Part shown: positions 8,171-16,799 of the stretch, one piece after another
Layout: every line of letters begins with the position of its first letter
Numbering within the stretch: the first letter of the stretch is position 1
NCBI RefSeq assembly: GCF_008905045.1
Contig: NZ_VWMY01000004.1
Coordinates: 1-52,776, forward strand
From: Streptomyces albicerus
GTDB taxonomy: Bacteria; Actinomycetota; Actinomycetes; Streptomycetales; Streptomycetaceae
DNA: 52,776 nt
Reading direction: 5' to 3'
The notes under the pieces: model-generated
Database searches by the model: none
What the model was told of the DNA's origin: nothing
The model's input: the letters and a program-made list of their open reading frames with translations, nothing else
Translations under genes and position numbers: made by a program

Positions 8171-8223
8171 GGAAGCGAAGAGTGTGAGGCGCCATGGTGA
8201 CGAAGGAGCGCAGCGGAGGAGGG

Positions 8224-8859
8224 ATGAGCGAGCAGCGGCGTGCGCGGCTGCGGCTGGAGATCTCCCGGGAGGCGGCGCGCCTGTTCTGGGAGCAGGGGGT
8301 GGCCGCTACGAGCGGCGATCAGATCGCGGAGGCCGTGAGCCTCTCCACGCGCACCATCTGGCGGCACTTCCGCAGCAAGGAGAGTTGTGCTGAGCCGATC
8401 GTCATGCAGGGCGTTGTCACCCTGATGACGGTGCTGCGCAGTTGGCCCCGGCGCAGCTCGCTCGAAGATCACCTGACCACGGAACTGACCCGGCTCAGAC
8501 TCGGTCACCAGACGCCGCCCGTCGATCTTGCCGACGAGATGCTCGCGATGAAGATGATCCGGCTCGCCGACACCGAGCCGGCGCTGCGCACGGCGTGGCT
8601 GATGGCCTACGACCAGGTAGAACGCGCGATGTGCGTGATCATCGGCGACCGTCTTGAGCGCCCGGCCGATGATCTGGAGGTGCGGATGCACGCCGCGGGC
8701 GCCGCCGCAGCCGTGCGGGTGCTGGAGGAGCACATCGGCGCCGCCGTCCTCGCCGGCGCCGACGTCACGCAGTTCACCGACGTGACGGCCGTCTCCCGGC
8801 GTTTCGCCCATGCGATCCGCACGGCCACCGGCGGAGTCGTCGGCGACCCCGTCGCCTGA
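8224..8859 (+). CDS. TetR/AcrR family transcriptional regulator
   Basis: A 211-residue protein with the N-terminal TetR HTH: RLEISREAARLFWEQGVAAT, DQIAEAVSLSTRTIWRHFRS and KESC. The helical C-terminal ligand domain follows. ATG 8224 is preceded by GGAGGAGGG and begins at the family's usual length; ATG 8194 (ten residues more) is an alternative. It lies 62 bases upstream of an S9 peptidase gene in the same direction, so the two may be co-transcribed or the peptidase may be its target. Two palindromes upstream suggest autoregulation. Confidence 0.88.
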   Translation: MSEQRRARLRLEISREAARLFWEQGVAATSGDQIAEAVSLSTRTIWRHFRSKESCAEPIVMQGVVTLMTVLRSWPRRSSLEDHLTTELTRLRLGHQTPPVDLADEMLAMKMIRLADTEPALRTAWLMAYDQVERAMCVIIGDRLERPADDLEVRMHAAGAAAAVRVLEEHIGAAVLAGADVTQFTDVTAVSRRFAHAIRTATGGVVGDPVA

Positions 8860-8921
8860 GGGGTCCGAGCGCCGAGAAGCCCTCCGACCGAACCGAAGCG
8901 AACCCAGAAGGGGCGTCCCCC

Positions 8922-10835
8922 ATGACCACCATTTCGCGCGAGGTCCCGCACCTCGCCGTCGAGGACCTCCTCGGCGCACCAATCCGCATCGCCGCATCGA
9001 TATCGCCCGACGGCACCAGGATCGCCTACCTGGCGCCGTGGCGGGAGCGGCTGAACGTCTGGGTGGAGGGCGTCGATTCGGATGAGGAAGCGCGCTGTGT
9101 CACCGCGGACGACAACCGCAGTGTGCACGTCTACCACTGGACGGACGATCCGCGCTGGCTGCTCTACCAGCAGGACGGCGACGGCGACGAGCGCTGGCAC
9201 ATCTACCGCGTCGACTTGGAGAGCCCGGATGCCGAGGCGGTCGATCTCACCCCCTTCCCCGGGGCCACGGTCGCGGGTTTCGAGACGATGGTCTCCCGGC
9301 CGGGCAAGGCGTTCCTGCATCTGAACGCGAGGAATCCCGCCGAGTTCGACCTCTACGAAGTAGACATCGCCACGGGTGAGTTGACGATGCTGGCGGAGAA
9401 CCCCGGCCAGGTCGCCGGCTTGCTGTACACGCCCGACGGAGACCTGTACACCGAGACATGGACCGCCGACGGCGACATCGAGCTGGCGCAATGGGACACC
9501 GGGACGGGGACACTGCGCCCGGTCACCACGATCGACGGCGCCGACTATCCGACGGGCGTCCAGCCCTTCCAACTCACCCCGGACGGGACCGGTGTGTGGC
9601 TCGGCTCCAACCGGGACAGCGACCGGACCCGGCTGGTCCGGCTCGATCTGGCCACCGGTGAGGAGACCGTGGTCGACAGCCACCCGGACTTCGACCTGGA
9701 TACGCGTTCCGCCGTCTTCCCGACGCTGCCGTCGCCGCTCATCTGCCACCGGCGTACCGGTGAGCTGCTCGGGGTGCGTTACCTCGGCGAGCGGCAGGTG
9801 ATCCACCCGCTGGACGCGCACTTCGCCGCGGTGCTTGAGAGCCTGGAGAAGCTGTCCGACGGCGACCTGTCCGCCGTGTCGTCCGACGCGAGCGGGCAGC
9901 GCTGGGTCGTCAGCTTCACCCATGACCGTGACCCCCAAGTCACCTACTACTACGACCACTCCACGGGCGAGAGCCGGCTGCTGTTCCGGCCCTTTCCGCA
10001 CCTGGATCCCGAGAGCCTCGCCACCATGACGCCGGTCACGATCACCGCACGCGACGGACTGGCCCTCCCCTCATACCTGACCCTGCCCCTCGGGACCGAG
10101 CCGGCCGGGCTCCCGCTGGTCCTGCTGGTCCACGGCGGCCCCTGGCACCGCGACAGCTGGGGCTACCACCCCGTCGTACAGCTGCTGGCCAACCGCGGCT
10201 ACGCGGTGCTGCAGGTCAACTTCCGCGGCTCGGCCGGTTTCGGCAAGGCGTTCCTCAAGGCCGGCGTCGGGGAGCTGGCCGGGAAGATGCACGCCGACCT
10301 CATCGACGCCGTCGACTGGGCCGTCGCGGAGGGATACGCGGACGGGAACCGCGTCGCGATCTTCGGCGGCTCCTATGGCGGTTACGCCGCCCTGGTCGGT
10401 GTCACCTTCACCCCCGACGTCTTCGCCGCCGCGATCGACTTCTGCGGTCCCTCGAACCTCGTCACCTTCCTGCAGACGGTGCCCGAGTTCGTACGGCCCC
10501 ACCTGATCAACAACTGGTATCTCTTCGCCGGCAACCCCGGCAACCCCGGCGACCCGGAGCAGGAGGCGGACCTGCTGGCCCGCTCCCCCATCAGCCGGGT
10601 GGACGCGATCCGCACCCCGCTGATGGTGATCCAGGGCGCCAACGACGTCCGCGTCGTCAAGGCCGAGTCCGACCGGATCGTCGACGCGCTGCGCGCCCGC
10701 GGCGTCGAGGTCGAATACCTGGTCAAGGACAACGAGGGTCACGGCTTCGTGAACCCGGACAACAACATCGACGTCTACCGCGCGGCCGACCGCTTCCTCG
10801 CCCACCACCTGGGCGGACTGCCAAACGCGCAGTAG
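8922..10835 (+). CDS. S9 family (prolyl oligopeptidase-type) serine peptidase
   Basis: A 637-residue protein. The first two thirds form a beta-propeller with repeated strands such as SPDGTRIAYLAPW and YTPDGDLYTE. The C-terminal third is an alpha/beta-hydrolase. The catalytic triad is readable: Ser484 in GGSYGGYAAL, Asp575 in GANDVRV, His607 in NEGHGF; VLLVHGGPWHRDSWGY provides the oxyanion loop. There is no signal peptide, so it is probably cytoplasmic. Such enzymes cleave short peptides or act as acylaminoacyl peptidases. AGAAGGGG lies shortly before the ATG. It follows the TetR gene. Confidence 0.92.
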   Translation: MTTISREVPHLAVEDLLGAPIRIAASISPDGTRIAYLAPWRERLNVWVEGVDSDEEARCVTADDNRSVHVYHWTDDPRWLLYQQDGDGDERWHIYRVDLESPDAEAVDLTPFPGATVAGFETMVSRPGKAFLHLNARNPAEFDLYEVDIATGELTMLAENPGQVAGLLYTPDGDLYTETWTADGDIELAQWDTGTGTLRPVTTIDGADYPTGVQPFQLTPDGTGVWLGSNRDSDRTRLVRLDLATGEETVVDSHPDFDLDTRSAVFPTLPSPLICHRRTGELLGVRYLGERQVIHPLDAHFAAVLESLEKLSDGDLSAVSSDASGQRWVVSFTHDRDPQVTYYYDHSTGESRLLFRPFPHLDPESLATMTPVTITARDGLALPSYLTLPLGTEPAGLPLVLLVHGGPWHRDSWGYHPVVQLLANRGYAVLQVNFRGSAGFGKAFLKAGVGELAGKMHADLIDAVDWAVAEGYADGNRVAIFGGSYGGYAALVGVTFTPDVFAAAIDFCGPSNLVTFLQTVPEFVRPHLINNWYLFAGNPGNPGDPEQEADLLARSPISRVDAIRTPLMVIQGANDVRVVKAESDRIVDALRARGVEVEYLVKDNEGHGFVNPDNNIDVYRAADRFLAHHLGGLPNAQ

Positions 10836-10954
10836 CCGACGCCCCGTCGCAGCCGGTATCGGAGCGAAACACCGGGACCTACGGCCGGCAACCCGCAAGG
10901 CAGTCACCACAAGCCGTAATGACACACGACTACTTGATGAGTTGATCCCACAAC

Positions 10955-11689
10955 ATGACTGAACCCATACCCCCCTCCCACTCGGCGACCACCCTGCACG
11001 GGCCGGAACCGGACGCAACCCCAGGACGCCAGGCGAAGAAGACACCGCTGGAGCAGATGGGCGGCATGACGGGCCTGGTGTACACGATGCTGCCGATCGT
11101 GGCCTTCGTGCTGGCCAACTCCGCCTTCGGGCTGACGGCAGCCATTGGGACCGCCGTCGGTGTCGCGCTGGCGATCTCCGTGCTGCGCCTGATGCGCAAG
11201 GAGCCGCTCCAGCCCGCGCTGTCCGGCCTGTTCGGTGTCGCGGTCGCCGCCTTCGTCTCCTGGAAGACCGGATCGGCCAAGGGCTTCTTCCTGACGGGCA
11301 TCTGGTCCAACTTCGCCCTCGGCGTGCTCTTCCTGCTCTCGGTCCTCGTACGGCGGCCGCTGGCCGGAGTCGTCTGGGGCGCGCTCAACGGCAGTGGGAC
11401 CGCCTGGCTGAAGGACAAGCCCTCCCGGCGCTACTACGACATCGCCACGCTCACGCTCGTGGGAGTCTTCGCGGTCCGGGTCGCCGTCTGGCAGTGGCTT
11501 TACGACGAGGACCGCACGGGCTGGCTGGCCGCCGCGAGGATCGCAATGGGCTACCCGCTCCTCGCCCTGGCCCTCCTGGTGGTGCTGTGGGCGGGCCGGC
11601 GCTCGGGCCAGCGGCTGAAGGCCCTGGCCGGACAGCAACCCGCCGGATCGGTCTGGGGCGCGGCCAGTTGTCGCGCGCCGCGGCGCTGA
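10955..11689 (+). CDS. DUF3159 family membrane protein
   Basis: A 244-residue protein with a hydrophilic 35-residue start and then about six membrane segments (for example LVYTMLPIVAFVLANSAFGL and NFALGVLFLLSVLV). The order PLEQMGGMTGLVYTMLPI, RRPLAGVVWGALNG and IATLTLVGVFAVRVAVWQWL is typical of the actinobacterial DUF3159 family, whose function is unknown. It stands between the peptidase gene and the convergent sigma-factor gene. The last 15 residues (SVWGAASCRAPRR) look unlike the family and may reflect a changed 3' end. Confidence 0.75.
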   Translation: MTEPIPPSHSATTLHGPEPDATPGRQAKKTPLEQMGGMTGLVYTMLPIVAFVLANSAFGLTAAIGTAVGVALAISVLRLMRKEPLQPALSGLFGVAVAAFVSWKTGSAKGFFLTGIWSNFALGVLFLLSVLVRRPLAGVVWGALNGSGTAWLKDKPSRRYYDIATLTLVGVFAVRVAVWQWLYDEDRTGWLAAARIAMGYPLLALALLVVLWAGRRSGQRLKALAGQQPAGSVWGAASCRAPRR

Positions 11690-11781
11690 CCGAGCCGGCC
11701 CTCGCCGGGCAGCTCAGTGCCGAAGGATGTGTCCCGCTGCTGGGTGGCGGCTGTGAGCGGACCCGATGGTCTGGACGCGAG

Positions 11782-12720
11782 TCAGCTCGTCGTCCAGTGT
11801 CTGAGTTTCTCGGGGTTGCGTACAACCCAGATGCGTTTGATTCGGTCGCCCGCGACATCGAATGCGAACACCGTCACGGTGACGCCGTCTTGCTGAGCCA
11901 CCAGACCGGGCTGACCGTTGACCGTACGCTCCAGCAACGTCATGTTTCCGGGCCTCCGGCGGGCGATTTCGGCCCAGGCGTGTGCGATCTGCTCGCCGCC
12001 TTCGATGGGGTGCAGGAAGGTCGTGGCGAGGCCGCCGCCGTCGGCGATCGCCGTGGCGTCGGGGTCGAGCAGGCCGATGAGGGCATCGATGTCCTTGGCT
12101 TCCCATGCCTGCTTGAACTCCCTGACGATGCCGGCGCGCTGGGCCGCCGGAGTCGCGGAAGGCTGCGAGGCCCGGATGCGGCGGCGGGCCGAGGAGGCCA
12201 GCTGGCGGCATGCCGCCGGGGTACGGCCGACGATCTCGGCCACTTCGGCGAAGGAGTGGCAGAAGACATCGTGGAGGATGAACGCGACGCGTTCGGCCGG
12301 GGTCATCGATTCGAGCACGACCAGGAAGGCCAGGTTGACCGACTCATCCAGGGTGACCCGGTCGGCCGGGTCGACAGTGGTGCCGCCGGGCCCTCCGGTG
12401 ATCCACTCCGTATGTTCGGGTAGCGGCTCGGGGATCCATTCGCCCACGTAGGTCTCTCGCCGGGCCCGCGCCGAGCCGAGCAGGTTGAGGCAGATGCGGC
12501 CGGCGACCGTCGTCAGCCAGGCGCCGGGGGATTCGATGGCGTCCTGCTGCTGCCGGGACATGGCGTACCAGCGGGCGTAGGTCTCTTGGACGGCGTCCTC
12601 GGCCTCGGCCAGGGAGCCCAGGAGCCGGTACGCGAGATTGATCAGCTGACGCCGCTCGCTCATGATCGCGTCCAGGCTTGGATCGGGCCGGCTTTGTCCT
12701 GGTCCGGATCGGGTGGTCAT
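11782..12720 (-). CDS. sigJ: ECF41-type RNA polymerase sigma factor (SigJ-like)
   Basis: A 312-residue sigma factor from ATG 12720. Region 2 is LAYRLLGSLAEAEDAVQETY, residues about 30-95; region 4 contains VAFILHDVFCHSFAEVAEIV and GRTPAACRQLASSARRRIRA, about 140-190. A SnoaL/NTF2-like C-terminal domain (FKQAWEAKDIDALIGLLDPD onward) is diagnostic of ECF41/SigJ factors, where it tunes activity in place of an anti-sigma protein. It is divergent from a LUD-domain gene. Both genes have the same promoter motif in a large inverted repeat, so the factor probably drives itself and its neighbour. Usual ECF41 partners are decarboxylase or oxidoreductase genes, so LUD is a less common companion. Confidence 0.9.
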   Translation of the reverse strand: MTTRSGPGQSRPDPSLDAIMSERRQLINLAYRLLGSLAEAEDAVQETYARWYAMSRQQQDAIESPGAWLTTVAGRICLNLLGSARARRETYVGEWIPEPLPEHTEWITGGPGGTTVDPADRVTLDESVNLAFLVVLESMTPAERVAFILHDVFCHSFAEVAEIVGRTPAACRQLASSARRRIRASQPSATPAAQRAGIVREFKQAWEAKDIDALIGLLDPDATAIADGGGLATTFLHPIEGGEQIAHAWAEIARRRPGNMTLLERTVNGQPGLVAQQDGVTVTVFAFDVAGDRIKRIWVVRNPEKLRHWTTS

Positions 12721-12756
12721 GGTGTCGACGGCTCCCTCGGTCGCGTCTGCCCTCAC

Positions 12757-12833
12757 CAGTTCGACAAGACAGCGCACCGGAATGTGAGGCCGGTGCGTCA
12801 CCTCACATTCCGGGGGGCTGTGTTGTCGAACTG
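12757..12833. promoter_or_regulatory. Symmetric divergent ECF41-type promoters in an inverted repeat
   Basis: Arms 12757-12789 and 12801-12833 pair at 30 of 33 positions around an 11-base centre. Each arm holds CCTCACA, 16 bases, then TGTC: rightward -35 at 12801-12807 and -10 at 12824-12827; leftward -35 at 12783-12789 and -10 at 12763-12766. This is close to the published ECF41 pattern TGTCACA-N16-CGTC. The rightward unit lies about 51 bases before the LUD start and the leftward about 43 before the sigma gene. Confidence 0.75.
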
Positions 12834-12878
12834 CTGAGACGAACACATCATCCAGCGAACAGGAAACTCAGAGACATC

Positions 12879-13508
12879 ATGACTGCCCCACTGCCGACAA
12901 CACCGTTCGCCGACCCGGCGCCCGCGCAGCGCCTGGAGCGGGCGGCCACCGCGCTGACCGCACACGGTTTCACCGTGGAAATCCTCGATGACGCCGCCGC
13001 CGCGCGTACCCGCATCAAAGATCTGATACCGGAGGGCGCCAGCGTGTTCACCGGGGCCAGCGAGACCCTCCGCCTGTCCGGCATCGACGAGGACATCAAC
13101 AACAGCGGGCGGTACCAGGCCATCAAGCCACGCGTCCTGGCCATGGACCGCGTCACCGGCGCCGACGACATCCGGCGGCTGCTCGCCGGCCCCGACGTCA
13201 TCGTGGGCAGCGTCGCCGCGCTCACCGAAACCGGCTCCCTCGTGGTCGCCTCGGGCAGCGGAAGCCAGTTGCCCGGCTACGCCGGCGGCGCCGCCCGCGC
13301 GATCTGGATCGTCGGGGCGCAGAAGGTGGTACCCGATCTGAGCACCGCGCTGCGGCGCGTCGAAGACCACTGCCTCCCGCTGGAAAGCGCCCGCACGCGG
13401 GAAGCCTACGGGTGGCCCAGCGCCATCAACCGCCTTCTCATCCTCAACGCAGAACACCACCCCGGGCGCGGCACCGTCCTGCTGCTCCGCGAAGCCATCG
13501 GATTCTGA
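12879..13508 (+). CDS. LUD-domain protein (LutC/YkgG-like)
   Basis: A 209-residue protein matching the lactate-utilisation (LUD) fold: LTAHGFTVEILDDAAAARTR, IPEGASVFTGASETLRLSGI, then the core ALTETGSLVVASGSGSQLPG and the C-terminal RREDHCLPLESAR-type segment (here RRVEDHCLPLESARTREAYG). In LutABC-like systems such proteins help oxidise L-lactate, but single LUD genes in actinomycetes have no firm role. It starts 158 bases from the divergent sigJ-like gene and carries the matching promoter. No iron-sulphur partners are nearby, so it is not a standard lut operon. Confidence 0.8.
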   Translation: MTAPLPTTPFADPAPAQRLERAATALTAHGFTVEILDDAAAARTRIKDLIPEGASVFTGASETLRLSGIDEDINNSGRYQAIKPRVLAMDRVTGADDIRRLLAGPDVIVGSVAALTETGSLVVASGSGSQLPGYAGGAARAIWIVGAQKVVPDLSTALRRVEDHCLPLESARTREAYGWPSAINRLLILNAEHHPGRGTVLLLREAIGF

Positions 13509-13939
13509 AACCGCCCGTCGGGCAGCGGTCCCAGATCCGCCAGCGAGAGGCCAGGGTGGCAGCGCAGGCACGGACATCCTCGTATTCGATGACGGGGATC
13601 AGGCACCCGAGTGATCTTGAGGCTCCGTGCCTGCGTTGCTCCTGGCCCCTGCTGCGCCCACCAAGCTGCGTGCCCTCTCGTACCCGACGATCCCTGGTTC
13701 GGGGAACCGGACATGATGGATCGCCGCAACGCGGCACACACAAGGGGCTCCGACCTCGCGTGAAGCGATACACGACCTGCGTGGGAAACGGTGTCTGCTG
13801 ACACAGCCACGGCATCGAGGGTCTCGTCGCAAAGCCGAGATCGGCGCCCTGCCGGGCAGGCCGCGGTGCGGCCTGGTGTGTTGACTGCACCATCTCAGCA
13901 AAGCGAGAGTGCAGCCTTCGAGCCCGACTGATGGCATGG
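13509..13939. other. Relic region without a convincing gene
   Basis: Open frames on both strands lack start signals and known motifs. The area joins the LUD gene to recombinase and transposase fragments and is best regarded as decayed mobile DNA. Confidence 0.5.
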
Positions 13940-14230
13940 GGCGGTACTGATCCGGATCTACAAGAACTTTTGACGACGGGGCAGGCGCGCCCAGTTCAGG
14001 TGGGTGGGGTCGTGGGAACCGGCCGCGTGGACGTTCCGTTCCTCATGATGGATGCCCAGGGCAATGCCCTTCCTGAGGTGGAAGTTTGGGTGCGCGACCT
14101 GATGCGAGGGGACGCCCGCCCGAACACGGGGAGTCCATCCGCATCATCGCGGCCGGAGTGAAGGTCCCGGTCGGTGTCGTACACAAGACCCTGGCCGAGG
14201 CCAAGGCAGAGGCCCAGCGCGATCAGTAGC
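13940..14230 (+). pseudogene. Possible tyrosine-recombinase N-terminal relic, frameshifted
   Basis: One frame reads VDVPFLMMDAQGNALPEVEV then WVRDLMRGDARPNTG, which resembles the first strand and helix of actinomycete phage-type integrases (pattern: pF-hydrophobic-D...G..V..V..FLRDL...). From about 14130 a second frame gives SIRIIAAGVKVPVGVVHKTL then AEAKAEAQRDQ and a stop near 14229, which looks like a helix-turn-helix. The two parts could be unrelated. No catalytic Arg-His-Arg-Tyr region is present, so nothing functional remains. Confidence 0.35.
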
Positions 14231-14423
14231 TCGCCGCTGGGCCTCGGGGTGTTCGCTGGTGCTGCCGGTCAGCGTCGCTCGTCCGTGATCCAGACGAGCC
14301 AGTGGCCCGTTCGCGGTGGGCTGGGTCTCCACCCTGATGGGGGTCAGCAGCGAGAATCGTTGAGTGCGTATGCCGTCGATCTGCTGGTGCCCAAACTCAT
14401 CAACACCACCAATCCTGTACAGG

Positions 14424-14513
14424 ACCGCGGCGATCCGGCGTGACTCCAAGGCTGGGATGTCGGGGCGGGCGCTGGAGCACAAGTACGGGGTGAGCCGGCC
14501 GGTCAGGCGTTGA
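14424..14513 (+). pseudogene. IS21-type transposase HTH fragment
   Basis: The frame TAAIRRDSKAGMSGRALEHK then YGVSR resembles the N-terminal helix-turn-helix of IS21-family (IstA) transposases, which often read IRRDS..GMS.RALE.K.GVSRRTV. It breaks off after GVSR and overlaps the end of the convergent SDR gene by a few bases. Only about 25 residues are recognisable. Confidence 0.45.
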
Positions 14514-15183
14514 AGACGGCCTCGGAGCGGTCGCGGTTTTCGTGCAGGTCCCAGTACAGAGGGGCGATCTGCTCGGGCGTGGCCGTCGGGAAGCCCTCCG
14601 GGCCGCCCTCGCCGATCCACACGTTGATCGCCACGTGGGCGGCGTGCACGCCGCTGCCGGCCAGTTCCTTGTTCAGGTTGATCACCCAGTTGCGCAGAGC
14701 TGCCTGGGCCGCGTTGGCGTTGCCGAACATCGGCACCGGGTCCACGGAACCGCCACCGGTGGTGAACAGCAGAGTCCCGGCGCCCGCCTCGCGCATCGCG
14801 GGCAGTACCGTCTGGGCCGCCGTGATGGCGCCGTAGAAGCCGTACTCGATCATTGGCTGCAGATTGTCCACCGTGACCTCCGAGGGAGTGGCCAGGGTGA
14901 GGCCGGGTACCGGGGAGTGCGGGGCCGGCGAATACTCCAGTACGTCGATGCCGCCGAAGCGGGCCTTGGCCGCGTCCAGGGCATCGGTCAGTGAGGCGCG
15001 GTCGAGGATGTCGGCGGGGAACGCGGCTGCCGTGATGCCTTCCTGGCCGAGCTGGGCAACCAGCGTTTCCAGCTTCTCCTTGGTACGGGCGATCAGGGCG
15101 ACGTCGAAGCCGCGGCTGCCGAAGGTGCGCGCGATGGCCAGGCCCATGCCGGGGCCGGCGCCGACGATGGCGAGAGTGGGCAC
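14503..15183 (-). CDS. SDR family NAD(P)-dependent oxidoreductase
   Basis: A 226-residue short-chain dehydrogenase starting VPTLAIVGAGPGMGLAIART; GAGPGMG replaces the more usual TGxxxGIG nucleotide loop. The usual Tyr-x-x-x-Lys is not obvious: the region reads YGFYGAITAAQTVLPAMR and GNANAAQAALRNWVINLNKE. It may therefore belong to the atypical SDR branch with altered catalysis. GTG 15183 is chosen because GGAAGAGA lies about 8 bases upstream; a longer start at 15219 is less likely. It lies 80 bases downstream of the DsbA-like gene on the same strand and is probably co-transcribed. Confidence 0.85.
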   Translation of the reverse strand: MPTLAIVGAGPGMGLAIARTFGSRGFDVALIARTKEKLETLVAQLGQEGITAAAFPADILDRASLTDALDAAKARFGGIDVLEYSPAPHSPVPGLTLATPSEVTVDNLQPMIEYGFYGAITAAQTVLPAMREAGAGTLLFTTGGGSVDPVPMFGNANAAQAALRNWVINLNKELAGSGVHAAHVAINVWIGEGGPEGFPTATPEQIAPLYWDLHENRDRSEAVFNA

Positions 15184-15263
15184 AGTGAGATCTCTTCCGT
15201 GTGGTGACCGCCAGGACATGCGGAGATCGGATGCCCGGCTGGCGTGTGGATCAGGTGTGTAGA

Positions 15264-15983
15264 TCAGGCGTGGGCGGCGTGGTCGGCGGGAACCGCGCAG
15301 CCGTCCGGGCCGCAGATCGCCGCGTCGTTGTCGGCATCGAGAACGGTCGGGTGGGTCTCGTCCCAGACCTGACGCAGGATGCCGAGCAGGGCGTCGGTGT
15401 CCTGCGCTCCTGCAACGGCGTACCGGCCGTCGATGACGGTGAAGGGGGCACCGGTTGCCCCGAGCTGCTGCGCCTGGTGTGCGTCTTCCTGTACCTGACG
15501 GCGGTAGCGCCGGTCGGCGAGCACCTGGCGAGTCTGTTCGCGGTCCAGGCCGATCTCGTCAGCCAGGCCGAGCAGATCGTCGGGCGTGAAGATCGACTCG
15601 GCTTTGCCGAAGTAGGCGTGGAAGATCATGTTCCAGGCTTCGCCGTTCTCGCCTTCGGCGGAGGCGTGAGCCAGGAACTCGTGGGCCAGGTCGGTGTTCC
15701 CGACTCGGTTGTCCAGGACCCGGTAGGGGGCCAGGCCCTCGGCGGCGGCCATGCCTTCGATATCCGGTACGCCGGCCTGCCCGGGGATGACGCCGTACTT
15801 GGCCAGCACAAATTCGCGGACGCTGAGCGTGCGGTCCTCGGGGAGGCCACTGCCCAGAGGGAACGAGCGGTGGATCACCTCTACGTGGCCGCTGTGCTCG
15901 AACCGCTCTACGGCCCGATCCAATCGATGGCTGCCCAGGCCGCACCAGGGGCAGGTGATCTCAGACCAGATCTCGACTTTCAT
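15264..15983 (-). CDS. DsbA family (FrnE-like) thiol oxidoreductase
   Basis: A 239-residue thioredoxin-fold protein with the active-site pair Cys11-Pro-Trp-Cys14 in EIWSEITCPWCGLGSHRLDR. It has the helical insert of FrnE-type DsbA proteins (FHAYFGKAESIFTPDDLLGL) and the cis-Pro loop GATGAPFTVIDGRYAVAGAQ. There is no signal peptide, so it is cytoplasmic, unlike classical DsbA. The tail contains a second cysteine pair, CGPDGC. GGAGGT precedes ATG 15983 by about 9 bases. It is divergent from an HxlR regulator, and many HxlR proteins sense thiol stress, so this is a likely target with the SDR downstream. Confidence 0.9.
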   Translation of the reverse strand: MKVEIWSEITCPWCGLGSHRLDRAVERFEHSGHVEVIHRSFPLGSGLPEDRTLSVREFVLAKYGVIPGQAGVPDIEGMAAAEGLAPYRVLDNRVGNTDLAHEFLAHASAEGENGEAWNMIFHAYFGKAESIFTPDDLLGLADEIGLDREQTRQVLADRRYRRQVQEDAHQAQQLGATGAPFTVIDGRYAVAGAQDTDALLGILRQVWDETHPTVLDADNDAAICGPDGCAVPADHAAHA

Positions 15984-16089
15984 GCCCTGACCTCCAATTC
16001 CTACTGTTTGTTCGTAACGCCATGATGAGCCAGTATGGAAGGCGATACAAAAGGCACATCGGTGTGCGCGACGGAGAGGAACGGGCGCT

Positions 16090-16509
16090 ATGCAGGACAG
16101 TGCGGGTATCGGGATGGCGGCTGCGGTCGGGCCGTGCGCGAGCATCCCCGCCGATCACATGGACTTCATCCGCCAGGTGCTCGACCGGGTGGGCGACAAG
16201 TGGAGCATGTTGATCATCGCCGTCTTGGAGGGCGGCCCGATGCGCTACACCGACTTGCAGCGCCAGATCCCGGGGATCTCCCAGCGCATGCTGACCCACA
16301 CCCTTCGCCAACTCACAGAGGACGGGTTGATCAGCCGTACCGCCTACGCCGAGGTGCCACCGCGCGTCGAGTACGCGCTCGCCCCGCTCGCCGGCGGCCT
16401 GAACGAGATCGTCAAGCAGCTGATCGGTTGGGCGGCCGACCACCACGACGAGATCCGCGCCAACCGTTCCCGTGCCGGCATCACCGCCTCCTCCGCGTCG
16501 CGGTCCTGA
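16090..16509 (+). CDS. HxlR-type winged-helix transcriptional regulator
   Basis: A 139-residue protein with the HxlR/DUF24 core: VLDRVGDKWSMLIIAVLEGG, PMRYTDLQRQIPGISQRMLT and HTLRQLTEDGLISRTAYAEV. One cysteine, in VGPCASIPADH near the N-terminus, is placed like the redox-sensing Cys of some relatives. It starts 106 bases from the divergent DsbA-like gene. The intergenic segment contains TACTG and CAGTA half-sites, weakly like known HxlR operators. Control of the dsbA-SDR pair is likely but inferred. Confidence 0.88.
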   Translation: MQDSAGIGMAAAVGPCASIPADHMDFIRQVLDRVGDKWSMLIIAVLEGGPMRYTDLQRQIPGISQRMLTHTLRQLTEDGLISRTAYAEVPPRVEYALAPLAGGLNEIVKQLIGWAADHHDEIRANRSRAGITASSASRS

Positions 16510-16796
16510 AGGCGTCACGCTTCGCACTCGCAGAAATGGGCGCAGTGCAGCAGTACTTCGCCGGCCATCCGATGAACCCGATCCCACCCAAGAAGACCGG
16601 CGGGCACCTCACACGCGTCCGGGCGGTGCGGCCCCGCGTCGGCCCGCCCGGCCCGGACCGGCTGCTCCGGCAGGACGAGCGAGCGCGGTTCCACCGCGCC
16701 GGCCGGGTTCTCGTGGAAGGGCTCATGCGGGCCTTCACCGTCGCCGATGTCCGCCCCGACTCCCGACGTGCTCCGTGGTGAACCGGGCCGGACGCG
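16510..16796. other. Gap without a recognisable gene
   Basis: Sequence after the HxlR gene has no supported frame. It leads into the dead GNAT gene on the opposite strand. Confidence 0.5.
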
Positions 16797-16799
16797 TCA

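Noticed and set aside
15984..16089. TACTG/CAGTA pair as a firm HxlR operator
   Set aside because: The arms are only five bases with a long spacer; too weak to list as a site.
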